Below, one piece after another: positions 21,181 to 31,992 of a stretch of 64,000 nucleotides of DNA. A model generated the notes under the pieces. It searched no databases. It had not been told where the DNA came from and worked only from the letters and a program-made list of their open reading frames with translations. The stretch is from Dastarcus helophoroides. Taxonomy: Eukaryota; Arthropoda; Insecta; Coleoptera; Bothrideridae. The position numbers were made by a program, and so were the translations under genes. The stretch's first letter is position 1. Each line of letters begins with the position of its first letter. The DNA lies in contig CM053333.1 in NCBI GenBank assembly GCA_028583605.1, positions 33,568,551-33,632,550 of the forward strand, read 5' to 3'.

Positions 21181-23230
21181 TTTCGAAATTTCGAGTTTCA
21201 AAACAATGTTTTTATTTCATCCGAAATTGCAAGTTTATTCCAGAAATTTATTTTTATAACGGAAATGTTAAAAATTAAATTTTTTTTTCCATAATTTTGA
21301 CTTCAACCCGAAATTTTTAAGACCCAAATTTCCAAAAAAAGTCACCGTTCTGGAAATTTTAAATCCTAACATAATTGAAATGTTAAAATTCTAAATTTTC
21401 CCCTTAATATTTGGACGTCAAAACGAAATTTCTAAGACTCGAATTTGTGAAAAAAATTTCGATTTTGGAATTTCTAATTTAAAAACGATTTTTTATTTCA
21501 CCCGAAATGTTATCTTTGTTATCAAAATTTCGGTTTTAGAATCGTTAAAATCTGAATTTGGCCCCCACAATTTCGACTTCCACTCCAAATTTTTACGACC
21601 GGAATTTCCAAAAAAACAATGTTTCCAATCTTAAAATTTGGAATTCAGAAACTTTTTTTTTTATTTCACCCGAAATTGTAACTTTGTCTATAAAGTTTTG
21701 ATTTTATAATCGAAATGTTAACCTTTCAATATTTTTCCTTAATATTTTGACTTCAAAACGAAATTGTTAACACTTAACACTATTTTTGTAAGAAGCAAAT
21801 TTCCAAAAAACAAAATAAATATTTCGAGTCTTGAAATTTTGAACTCTAAAATAATATTTCCATTTCACCGGAATTCTAACTTTGTCCTGGAAATTTGTAT
21901 TCAATCAAAATGGTAATATTTTAATTGTTCTCTTTAAATATTTTGACTTCAAAACAAAATTATGAGTAAAATTTAAAAAAAAATCAATGTTGATATTTTG
22001 AGTTTAAAAACAGTTTTTCTATTTCACCCTAAATTTTAACTTTGTCTGGCTTTTATAATCAAAATGTGAGAATTCCAATTTTTTTCCTATTATTTCGTCT
22101 TCATCTCGAAATTTTAGATGCTAGAATTTTCGAAAAAAAAATGTTTCGAATCTTAAAATTTTGAATTTAGAAACATAGTTTTTGATTTCACCCGAAATTG
22201 TAACTTTGTCTATAAGGTTTTGATTTTATAATCGAAATGTTAACCTTTCAATATTTTTCCTTAATATTTTGACTTTAAAACGAAATTGCTAACACTCATA
22301 TTTTTGTAAGACGCGAATTTCCAAAAAACAAAATAAATATTTCAAGTCTTGAAATTTTGAACTCAAAAATAATGTTTCCTTTTCACCGTTATGCTAACTT
22401 TGTCCTGGAAATTTGTATTCAATCGAAATGGTAATATTTTAATTGTTCCCTTTAAATATTTTGACTTCAAAACAAAATTATGAGTGAAATTTTTTGAAAA
22501 AAATCAATGTTGGCATTTTGAATTTAAAAACAGTTTTTCTATTTCACCCGAAATTTTAACTTTGTCTGGCTTTTATAATTAAAATGTTAGAATTCTAATT
22601 TTTTTTCCTATAATTTCGTCTTCATCTCGAAATTTTAGAGGCTGGAATTTCCGAAAAAAAAATGTTTCCAATCTTAAAATTTTCAATTTAGAATCATAGT
22701 TTTTGATTTCACCCGAAATTGTAACTTTGTCTATAAAGTTTTGATTTTATAATCGAAATGTTAACATTTCAATATTTTTCCTTAATATTTTGACTTCAAA
22801 ACGAAATTGTTAACATTTATATTTTTGTAAAACGCGAATTTCCAAAAAACAAAATAAATATTTCCAGTCTTGAAATTTTGAACCTAAGAACAATGTTTCC
22901 GTTTCAGCGGAATTCTAACTTTGTCCTGGAAATTTGTATTCATTCGAAATGGTGATATTTTAATTCTTCTCTTTCAATATTTTGACTTCAGAACAAAATT
23001 ATGAGTGGAATTTTCAAAAAAAAAAATTCAATCTTGAAATTTTTGAGTTTTAGAACAGTTTGTCTATTTCACCCAAAATTTTAACTCTTCTGGCTTTTAT
23101 AATCAAAATGTTAGAATTTCAATTTTTTTCCCTATAATTTCGTCTTCATCTAGAAATTTTAGAGGCTCGAACTTCTAAAAAAAAAAATGTTTTGAGCCTT
23201 GAAATTTCAAGAGTGAGTAAGATTTGTTTA
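21180..23230. repeat. ~523-bp higher-order repeat derived from the satellite
   Basis: The segment TAACTTTGTCTATAA(A/G)GTTTTG recurs at about 21678, 22200 and 22722, a spacing of about 522 bp. Each unit holds three diverged ~175-bp monomers, recognisable by repeated 'TTTCAC CC/CGG..TAACTTTGTC' words. This is a higher-order array next to the homogeneous 180-bp array. Confidence 0.8.
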
Positions 23231-23973
23231 TTCACTTGAAATTTTTGTCCCTGAAACTGAAATGTTAACATTTTTCTTCTTCATTAAATATCATTGTTAT
23301 TTTTTCGAAAAAGTTGCTTTTAAAAGGTTTATAAAATACTGAAATTTCCGGTTCATGTCTTTTCTCCAATAGGTTGTCTTTAAGCTCTTAATTCCGAGTA
23401 ACAATTGGTTCAATATGTTTCTTAAAACATCCTGTTGAGAAACAGGAAACTAAGTTCTAGAATTTCAAAAATCTTTAAATTTTGAGAGACATTTAACCCA
23501 GTTCTTTGTCAAATGACATATGGCGTTTGAAGATTTTTTGAAATATATTGTACATATCAGACTTGAAAAAATAATTAAAAATTTGTCGACATTTTTCAAC
23601 AGACGAAACTAAAAAGTTCTAGAATTTCAAATATCTTTAAATTTTGAGAGACATTTAACCTAGTTCGTCAGATGACATATGGCGTTTGAAGAATTTTTGA
23701 AATATGTTGTACATATCAGTCTTGGTAAAATAATTAAAAATTTGTCGACATTTTTTATTTACTTAATTTAAATAATTTTCCAACAGTAGATATTAAAAAA
23801 TTATTGAAAATTTAGTAAAAAATTCCGACATTCCCTTTAAAATTTGTAAAAATTTTGAATTTTGACATACTGCAACATATTTGTCAGATGTCATAGAGAT
23901 TTTATAAATATCATATTAATCGTAGGGCAGCAAAAAAAAATGCAAAAATGTGTTCTTAATTTTTATTTTTTTC
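23230..23973. repeat. AT-rich flank with a ~170-bp duplicate
   Basis: The block TTCTAGAATTTC..CTTTAAATTTTGAGAGACATTTAAC..GACATATGGCGTTTGAAG..GTACATATCAG occurs at about 23453 and again at about 23623. The rest is degenerate AT-rich sequence. Confidence 0.7.
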
Positions 23974-23983
23974 AATAATTTAG

Positions 23984-24236
23984 GTGGAACGGATTGGTCC
24001 TTGGTTATCTTCGAAAATTGAAATACAGAACTTGTCCCCTGAAACCAAGAGAGATTAAAAAACACAACAAACGTTACTCTAACGCGTTTCGACAGCCAAG
24101 TTTTCATCTTCAGAGAGATACTGACAGTATCTCTCTGAAGATGACAGCTTGGCTATGAAAACGCGTTAGAGCAACATTTGTTGTGTTTTTTAATCTTTCT
24201 TGGTTTCAGGGGACAGGTTCTGTATTTAATTTGTTT
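23984..24236. mobile_element. Penelope-type palindrome, copy A2 (10-bp target duplication)
   Basis: A 253-bp element flanked by AATAATTTAG at 23974-23983 and 24237-24246. The left arm reads GTGGAACGGATTGGTCCTTGG..GAAATACAGAACTTGTCCCC..AACGCGTTTCGACAGCC. The right arm is its approximate inverse, with CTCTCTGAAGATGACAGCTTGGCTAT. It is the cleanest solo copy and shows that the palindrome itself can mobilise, or be trapped, as a unit. Confidence 0.8.
24131..24172 (+). ncRNA. Hammerhead-like motif (A2)
   Basis: CTCT-CTGAAGA-T-GACAGC-TTG-GCTAT(-)-GAAA-ACGCGTT-AGAG. CTGAAGA fits CTGANGA. Stem II has lost one base here (GCTATG instead of GCTGTCG), so this copy is probably inactive. Confidence 0.4.
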
Positions 24237-24246
24237 AATAATTTAG

Positions 24247-25560
24247 ATATTACTTTAACAATAGAAATATACTATTGACCACATTTCTGAGTTTCACTGA
24301 TAACTGGGGTATGTGGGCTGCTTACATCAGCAACAACTACTTACCTTACTGGCCCGTTCTTAGTCAGCATGAGTTAATTATTCTTCATGGTGGACTCTCA
24401 TTGGTCGGTTAATTAATTTCGAGAACTATACACTTGATGTCATTTAAAACAAAGTGTTTATACATAAAAGAGTGAGACACAGGCAAATTATTTTCGTACT
24501 AGTTAGGATTATAATATAGATTTAACAGAGGTAATGTGGCAACAAGTATAATGAAGCAGAGTTCTAATTTGACTGCACTAAGCCTCATGCAGAGGCTACC
24601 CCTAGTTACCTGTACTCTCTCGTACGTAGTGTTATCTTACATGTTGAACATGTTTACTTATAAGAGTTTATATTTGTAAAAATGGCCTGCCGGCCCTGTT
24701 TTAGTTTGAACTGTACAAAACACAAGTAGCTAGCTAAGATAGATAGGAGTAGGTAGGTTAGTTGATAGTTATGTAATCGGATCGTTGCGACTATGTGTTG
24801 ACGGGAAATAGGTCCCAATTCTGGACAAACTGGTGACCTTATTAGCCCAAAAAGCGCCCATCATTAGCGGTGTGTAATCGTATGCAATGTATCCAACGAC
24901 TTCATTTGAGTTACTGACTAAGTTCGACAACGATTAAATATTAGATCAAAATTCGACAATAATTTATTTAAAGCCTTTGGAACAACGAATTATAATTATT
25001 TTATCTTACGATCCATAACGTAAACATCTTAAATTTTTATAATTTACAGTAGATACATTGTATGCAATAACAGCTGGTGCAACTGTAAAATTCTGTACAT
25101 AAAATGTTATATGCGATGTGCCCCAGGCCTGTGATTTGTCAGTCGGTAGGTTAAGTTAGGCCACCTCATGTACAGGCAGACTTCAAAAAAAAATTAGAAA
25201 TTGTAGTCGCCGAGAAGCTATAGTATGCGAAAAAATTATATACATAGCCTAACGTGATATCGCTAAATCCGACATTTTATATAATATAATATGAATGAAG
25301 GCAAAAGTTTTGATACCAGATATATCGCAAACTATTGTAGAACATAGAACGATGAGTATTATTCAGAGAGTGTCTCTTGTAATCTGAAAATTCTCATCAG
25401 ATATTAACCAGAAAGTGTTCTACAAACCGAAAACTATATTTTGGGCACCTGAATTGGTTAAATTAACCCCGTAGGTAATTTTCATAAATCAGGCAGATCA
25501 GCAAGAGGCATTTTCTGATATAATTTAACGTTTATATATAATTATATATAGCTATATGTT
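24247..25560. other. No gene seen
   Basis: Moderately AT-rich, single-copy-looking sequence. ATTCTTCATGGTGGACTCTCATTGGTCGG near 24380 resembles 4728-4756, so a dispersed repeat fragment is present. No exon recognised. Confidence 0.45.
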
Positions 25561-25562
25561 GA

Positions 25563-26075
25563 TTGATGACAGTATATAAACTAACTTGCACGCTAAACTG
25601 TAGAAGCACCTTATATTTAACGGCTGTATTAGTGTCTAAATGTAAACGTGTGGCTCCCCGGCACCCGTGCAAGTATCTGAGGTCCGTGTATGCGAACCAA
25701 GACCCCCTACCCCCATTGAGTCTTTGTTTCATCTGTCAATTAGAGACCGTGCCCGAGAACATCGGTCTTGGCGCATCTGCGACACCCTCTCCCGAGGTCA
25801 GACACTCAGACCTCGGAATACGCTCTGCTAGTAGATCGATCAGCGACCTCACTGTAAATAGTAGACCATTGTTTCAACATATCAGAAGTAGCAGTACTAA
25901 CGACCATTATCCTCACGTACTGCGCGATTTAAGACCTAGAAGCAACCATTTGGCTTGTTTCTTTTTTATTTGTGACAAATTTCAACCTTTTATGATTTCG
26001 AAAATCCGAATGAGACCTAACGAATTCCGCTCAAGGCACAATTACTCCAATTTCGCTTCGGTGGACCAATTTTAA
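25563..26075 (+). CDS. Unrecognised 170-codon open frame
   Basis: A 170-residue frame begins MMTVYKLTCTLNCRS and includes a Ser/Arg-rich stretch (SDLGIRSASRSISDLTV) and a basic C-terminal half. The GC content between about 25640 and 25940 is well above that of its flanks, which is why it is listed. There is no domain I recognise, no splice context I can defend, and the frame continues into AT-rich DNA. It may be part of an LTR or another repeat instead of a gene. Confidence 0.2.
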   Translation: MMTVYKLTCTLNCRSTLYLTAVLVSKCKRVAPRHPCKYLRSVYANQDPLPPLSLCFICQLETVPENIGLGASATPSPEVRHSDLGIRSASRSISDLTVNSRPLFQHIRSSSTNDHYPHVLRDLRPRSNHLACFFFICDKFQPFMISKIRMRPNEFRSRHNYSNFASVDQF

Positions 26076-26225
26076 GGTCTTATTAATTTAATGAAAACAT
26101 TTATTTAACTGAACCAAATGTTACTAAGGAAATAAAGTCCTTAAGTAAATACAAAAAGAAAATTGGTTCCACTGTAATGAACATTGAAAACTCTCGATTT
26201 ATCAAATTATAAATAGTTAAACTTA

Positions 26226-26429
26226 TTTGTATGCAGTTTTATTGCATTTTTCTTCGCCGGTCACTCCTTTCACAATCCTAAATTTCAGTACCTTCTATTA
26301 AGGAATGGCAATTTGTTATAGATTGCCGCAAACAGCGATTGCGTTGGATCTTGGTTTGACCGGCGAAGAAAAAGCCAATAAAACTGCATACAAATATGAA
26401 TACTTCGCAAATAAATTACAGAGAATATC
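26226..26429. mobile_element. Small inverted-repeat element with 13-bp flanking direct repeat
   Basis: TTTGTATGCAGTTTTATTG..TTCTTCGCCGGTCA (from 26226) is inverted at 26358-26395 (TGACCGGCGAAGAA..CAATAAAACTGCATACAAA). ATAGTTAAACTTA lies directly before it (26213-26225) and again at 26430-26442. A perfect 13-bp direct repeat is long for a cut-and-paste MITE and more like a target-primed insertion. No coding capacity. Confidence 0.55.
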
Positions 26430-26442
26430 ATAGTTAAACTTA

Positions 26443-27388
26443 CTTAAGGTGGTTTTGCCGAAAAAAAATGCTTTTATGAAATTGAATAAAAAATTCTTTC
26501 CTTAAACTGTAATCGATTCTGTATTTAAATGACATTCATTATTCATAACTATTAAACTTTATTAACGATTAAAACAACAGATTTATTATATCATTCACCT
26601 GTGTTTCGATAAATTCGTTAAGATGTAAGAGGCACTGAAGAAACAACAATAGACAATATTGTCATGATCGTAGTACTTTGCCTGAAAAAATGATAATTTA
26701 TTGGAAAAAAATATCATTCTTGTCGTGGAAAACGTCCATGTTAAGACAAAGTTAATTCAAGCTAGACCAAACGAATGACACTCTTCCGCTTCATTTGGGA
26801 TCTATCATCAACATAATCCCAACAACAAGTGAGTCTCAGAGTAGATCAAACGAATCAGCGTACCTCCATACACAAAAAACACATTTAAACTATCCGAAAT
26901 CACAATTTTGAATCGCCCAAGTGGTATTTTCAAATCTTTTGTATGAAACAGCAAACAATCCTTTTTATTGAAGCAGCAAACAATCCTTTTTATTGAAGCA
27001 CAAAGGGACACTTAGACGGTAAGTATTAATTAATTAGTGGACATCCACAACAAAAGTCGCTCTTTATGGAACATTTTCGGATTCAAATTCAAATTTTCTG
27101 AAAATTTCCAAAAATTGTCAGCTTCAGTCGAATATTAATTAAGAAATAGTAAAGTAAACATTAAAATACTAGCTGGAAGTTTTTAAAAAATGATCGAAAT
27201 CTTGAGATTAAAAGACAGTAGTGTACCAAAGCTGATTCTGGCGCACAGAAAGGCGGGAAAATCAAAAAAGTGGTGGGGGTGCCGACTAGAACGTAATGTG
27301 ACACTTCTGGGGTCAATGAACTTGGGTAATATGACACTGCGGGGTCAATGAACTTTAGGTATGATAACGAAGGCTTCCACAGCCAGAG
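26443..27388. other. No gene seen
   Basis: AT-rich unique sequence, with a 25-bp tandem duplication at 26950-26999 (AGCAAACAATCCTTTTTATT unit). Confidence 0.45.
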
Positions 27389-27735
27389 TCAGTACAGGAT
27401 ATACTTCTTCCGGGAAAGGACCGTGTCAAAGAACTACTAAAAGTGTTCGACGTTTCGCCCACCATCGTAGGAGGCTTTTTCAGGAACAAAGAAATAAAAT
27501 ACAAGGAAATATACAAAAATGAAAAAAGGGGAACCAATTTCAAAACATCAGAGCACGGCAACACAGTATGTCAGTATGTAATGTTTTGAAATTGGTCCAT
27601 TTTTTTATTTGTGTATATTTCCTTGTATTTTATTTCTTTGTTCCTGAAGAAGCCCCCTACGATGTTGGGCGAAACGTGGAACACTTTTAGTAGTGACACG
27701 GTCCAATCCCGGAAGAAGTATATCCTGCACGAAAT
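27389..27735. mobile_element. Penelope-type palindrome, family D
   Basis: 27389-27527 and 27600-27735 are inverted copies (AGTACAGGATATACTTCTTCC .. ATACAAGGAAATATACA) around a ~75-bp centre. Both arms carry a hammerhead-like block different from family A. The left arm (- strand) has CTGAAAA..GAAACGTCGAACA and the right arm has CTGAAGA..GAAACGTGGAACA. CTGAAGAAGCC..GGCGAAACGT-like words are typical of Penelope-like terminal repeats. Confidence 0.6.
27640..27685 (+). ncRNA. Hammerhead-like motif (D, right arm)
   Basis: TGTTC-CTGAAGA-A-GCCC..GGGC-GAAA-CGTG-GAACA. Stem I (TGTTC/GAACA) and stem II are well formed and the core is intact, but the position before the cleavage site is G (GTG). The left arm keeps GTC there but has CTGAAAA. 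Each arm therefore has one inactivating change. Confidence 0.4.
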
Positions 27736-28045
27736 TAGGCAATACGATACTTTCAAGGTAATATAAGAGTTCAAGTTAAAGAACTTTAACATTCCTCGAG
27801 TAAGAAGGCATAGAACTTTAAGGCAATATGATACTTTCAAAGTTAACTCGAATGAATAATATAATAACCCAAGTTAAAGAACTTTTAGAATAAGGAGTCG
27901 TAGCACTTTAAGGCAATACGATACTTTCAAAGTCCAAAGCCCAAGTCACAGAACTTTAAGGCAATACACACTTTCAAGGTTAACTCGAATGAATGTAATA
28001 TGATAGGTCGAGTCAAAGAACTTTAATATTCCTAGAATGCGGAGT
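27735..28045. repeat. Tandem repeat of a ~50-90-bp unit
   Basis: About four diverged copies of AACTTTAAGGCAATACGATACTTTCAAAGTTAACTCGAATGAAT..AAGTTAAAGAACTTTA (AGGCAATA at 27735, 27819, 27908 and 27959). Confidence 0.75.
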
Positions 28046-28059
28046 CACAGAACAAGATT

Positions 28060-30860
28060 TCTATATTTCAATTCGAAAATTCAACAGGTCTTCTTTATTA
28101 AATTTAACGATTAAAATCAAAATTTTGAGTAAAAAAAAATTGAAATTAACAAAAATTGAACTTTTTATTTCTTCTCAAAATTCGAAGTTTGGCCTTGATA
28201 TTTTTAAACCCGAAGATTCATAATTTCGACTTTATCTAATTTTGAATTTTCAAGCAAAGGTAGCAACTAGATTACATATTTTTACAAAATTCGATTTTTT
28301 TTTTCAAAATTTCGACTCTTCCGAAATTTCATTTTGAAGTTTGAATTTCATCGCTACAAATTTTATGTTTGTCTTTAAAATTGGACTTTTTTCTCAAAAT
28401 GTGGAATTTACCCTTACATTAAACACGAAAATTTAAGAGGTTTTGTACAAATTTTAAGATTAAAATCAAAATTTTGAGTAAAAAATAACTTGGAATTAAA
28501 CTTTTCTCCCAAAAACTGAAATTTACATCGCCTTTCAAAATTCGAAGTTTAGCCTCGACATTTTTAAACCCGAAGATTCATAATTTCGACTTTATCTAAT
28601 TTTGAATTTTTGAGCAAAGAAGTCGAATGGATGGTAGCAACCAGATTTCATATTTTTACAAAATTCCGCTTTTTCTTTTCAAAATTTCGACTCTTCCGAA
28701 ATTTCATTTTGAAGTTTGAATTTTATCGCTACAAATTTTATATTTGTCTTTAAAATTGAACTTTTTTCTCAAAATGTGGAATTTACCCTTACATTAAACA
28801 CGAAAATTTAAGAGGTTTTGTACAAATTTTAAGATTAAAATCAAAATTTTGAGTAAAAAATAACTTGGAATTAAACTTTTCTCCCAAAAACTGAAATTTA
28901 CATCGTCTTTTGAAATTCGAAGTTTAGCCTCGACATTTTTAAACCCGAAGATTCATAATTTCGACTTTATCTAATTTTGATTTGAATTTTCGAGCAAAGA
29001 AGTCGAATGGATGGTAGCAGCTAGATTTCATATTTTTACAAAATTCGGCTTTTTTTCAAAATTTCGACTCTTCCGAAATTTAATTTTGAAGCTTGAATTC
29101 ATTGCTACATATTTTATATTTTTCTTTAAAATTGGACTTTTTTCTCAAAATTTGGAATTTAGCCTTAAATTAAACACGAAAATTTAAGATGTTTTATATT
29201 AATTTTAAAATTTAAATCAATTGAGTAAAAAAAAACTTAAAATTAAAATTTTTGTCCAAAAACTGAAATTTACATTTTCTTTCAAAATTCGAAGTGTAGC
29301 CTCGACATTTTTAAACCCCAAGATTCATAATTTCGACTTTATCTAATTTTGAATTTTCGAGCAAAGAAGTCGCATGGATGATAGCAACTAGATTTCATAT
29401 TTTTACAAAATTCGGTTTTTTTTTAAAATTGCGACTCTTCCAAAATTTTATTTTGAAGCTTGAATTTCATTGCTACATATTTTATATTTTTCTTCAACAT
29501 TGGGCTTTTTTCTCAAAATTTGGAATTTACCCTTAAATTAAACACGAAAATTTAAGAGGTTTTGTACAAATGTTAAGATTAAAATCAAAATTTTGAGTAA
29601 CAAAAACTTGAAATTAAACTTTTTTCCCAAAAACTGAAATTTACATTTTCTTTCAAAATTCGAAGTTTAGCCTGGACATTTTTAAACCCGAAGATTCATA
29701 ATTTCGACTTTATCTAATTTTGAATTTTTGAGCAAAGAAGTCGAATGGATGGTGGCAACCAGATTTCATATTTTTACAAAATTCCGCTTTTTCTTTTCAA
29801 AATTTCGACTCTTTCGAAATTTCATTTTAATGCTTCAATTTCATTCATACAAATTTTATATTTTTCTTCAAAATTGGGCTTTTTTCTCAAAATTTGAAAT
29901 TTACCCTTAAATTAAACACGGAAATTAGAGATTTTGAATAAATTTTAAGATTAAAATCAAAATTTTGAGTAAAAAAAAACTTGAAATTAAACTTTTCCCC
30001 CAAGAAAAAAATTTGAGTAAAAAAAATCTTGGAATTAAACTTTTCTCCCAAAAACTGAAATTTACATTTTCTCCCAAAAACTGAAATTTACATTTTCTTT
30101 CAAAATTCGAAGTGTAGCCTCGACATTTTAAAACCCGAAGATTCATAATTTCGACTTTATCTTATTTTGAATTTTCAAGCAAAGAAGTCGAATGGATGGT
30201 AGCAACCAGATTTCATATTTTTACAAAATTCGGCTTTTTTTTCAAAATTTCGACTCTTCCGAAATTTCATTTTGAAGCTTGAATTTCATTGCAACAAATT
30301 TTATATTTGTCTTTAAAATTGGACTTTTTCCCCAAAATTTGGAATTTAGTCTTAAATTAAATACGAAAACTTAAGAGGTTTTGAATAAATTTTAAGACTA
30401 AAATTAAAATTTTGAGTAACAAAAATTTAAAATTAAACTTTTCTCCCAAAAACTGAAATTTACATTTTCTTTCAAAATTCGAAATTTATGCTCGACAAGA
30501 TTCATAATTTCGACTTTATCTAATTTTGAATTTTTGGGCAAAGAATGGTAAAAACTAGATTTCATATTTTTATAAAAATTCAGCTTATTTTTTCAAAATT
30601 TCGACTCTTCCAAAATTTCACTTTAAAGCTTGAATTTCATTGCTACAAATTTTATATTTTTCTTCAAAATTGGACTTTTTTCTCAAAATTTTGAATTTGG
30701 TCTTAAATCAAACACGAAAATTTAGGAGGTTTTGTATAAATTTGAAGATTAAAATCAAAATTTAGATTTTCGAGCAAAGAAGTCGAAATAGATTTTATAT
30801 TTTTATAAAATTCGGCTTTTTTTAAAATTTCGACCCTTTTTCAAAATTAAATTTTAAATA
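28060..30860. repeat. ~371-bp tandem satellite, about 7 monomers
   Basis: GATTCATAATTTCGACTTTATCTAA occurs at 28215, 28575, 28950, 29322, 29693, 30140 and 30499. Most spacings are 359-375 bp, and one is 447 bp because of an internal duplication of TTTCTCCCAAAAACTGAAATTTAC near 30040-30090. Monomers are built of AAAATTTCGA-like words plus a distinctive GAAGTCGAATGGATGGTAGC block. No coding sequence. Confidence 0.93.
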
Positions 30861-31057
30861 TTGAAATACAAATCTTGTTTCCTAAAACCAAGTAAGATTA
30901 AAAAACACAACAAACGTTGCTCTAACGCGTTTCGCTAGCCGAGCTATCATCTTCAGAGAGATACTTTGTTGTGTTTTTTAATCTTTCTTGGGTTTCAGAG
31001 GACAAAATTTGTATTTCAATGTTTGAAGATGAGCAAAGATCAGTTCGTTTTACCAAA
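30860..31057. mobile_element. Penelope-type palindrome, copy A3 (one arm deleted)
   Basis: Left arm complete through CTCTAACGCGTTTCGCTAGCC and ATCTTCAGAGAGATACT. The right arm resumes only at TTGTTGTGTTTTTTAATC, so the + strand hammerhead block is deleted. It ends at AGTTCGTTTTACCA. Confidence 0.75.
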
Positions 31058-31361
31058 ACTCATTTTTAAACTTAAAAATGTTATAATTTTTTTGAAAATT
31101 GAATTTGTTTCTCAAAATTTCGAATTTACGATTAACGTTTTTAAATTTAAAAATTCAAAAGTTCTTTTTTTTATAAATGTGAAGAATAAAGTCAATTGAG
31201 TGGTCGAAAAGTCGAGATATTGACTAAGTTGAAATTTGAACTTGAAATTTGAAGACGAAATTTAAACTTTTCTTCTTCTTTATTTTTGGATCATTATTGA
31301 CTTGTCCTAATTATTTTTAAAAATTTTAGCCTACGAAGCCCAGTTTGTGGGATATGGGGAA

Positions 31362-31992
31362 TATGAGGCGATTGTCTCCCTCTGACTTATATGATCAAAT
31401 TGTTTTCTGTTTTTATTTCAAAATCACTCTATTTCTCAAAATTCTCAACATTTGCTTTTTACATCGTCCTTTATAGGAACTTTCGATTTTCCCAAAATTT
31501 AACATTTTTCCTGAAATGTTGGCTTTCCTTCAAAAACTTTGACTTCCTTCATATTTTTTCTGAGAAAGAATTTATTTCAAAATTCGACCTTTTCTTAATG
31601 ACGTAAAGTACAGGTGACTGGCTAATGCGGTCTAATACGTATTTAGGGAGGGTTTTCTTCTACTTTTTTTTTTAATTCGCCTTATTAGTTTCATTTTGGT
31701 GAAACGGATTGGTCCTTGGTTATCTTAAAAAATCTTGTCAAACCTTGTCTTGTCCCCTGAAACCAAGAAAGATTAAAAAACACAACGAGATTGCTCTAAC
31801 GTCTTTTGATAGCCATAATCTTCAGAAAGATACTATATCTCTCTGAAAATGATAGCTTGGCTATCGAAACGCGTTAGAGCAACCTCTGTTGGGTTTTTTA
31901 ATCTTCCTTGTTTTCAGGGGACAAGAGTCGTATTTCAATATTTGTCTTATAAGATACTCTCTGTACGAAAGAACGTTTTCAAAGAGGTTTAA
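31362..31992. repeat. Dispersed ~640-bp repeat, copy 1
   Basis: Matches 42475-43132 throughout: AGGCG(A/C)TTGTCTCCCTCTGACTT, the GCTTTTTACATCGTCCTTT block, CTGGCTAATGCGGTCTAATACG, a family A palindrome and TACTCTCTGTACGAAAGAACGTTTT. The two copies are a duplication or two insertions of one larger element. Confidence 0.85.
31697..31943. mobile_element. Penelope-type palindrome, copy A4
   Basis: GGTGAAACGGATTGGTCC .. CTTGTCCCCTGAAACCAAG .. inverted centre .. CTCTCTGAAAATGATAGCTTGGCTATCGAAACGCGTTAGAG .. TTTCAGGGGACAAG. The + strand hammerhead-like block has an intact stem II and GAAAC but CTGAAAA in the core. Confidence 0.75.

Noticed and set aside
18600..21300. 60-94-codon frames in the 180-bp satellite
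   Set aside because: They recur with the monomer and are by-products of the repeat.
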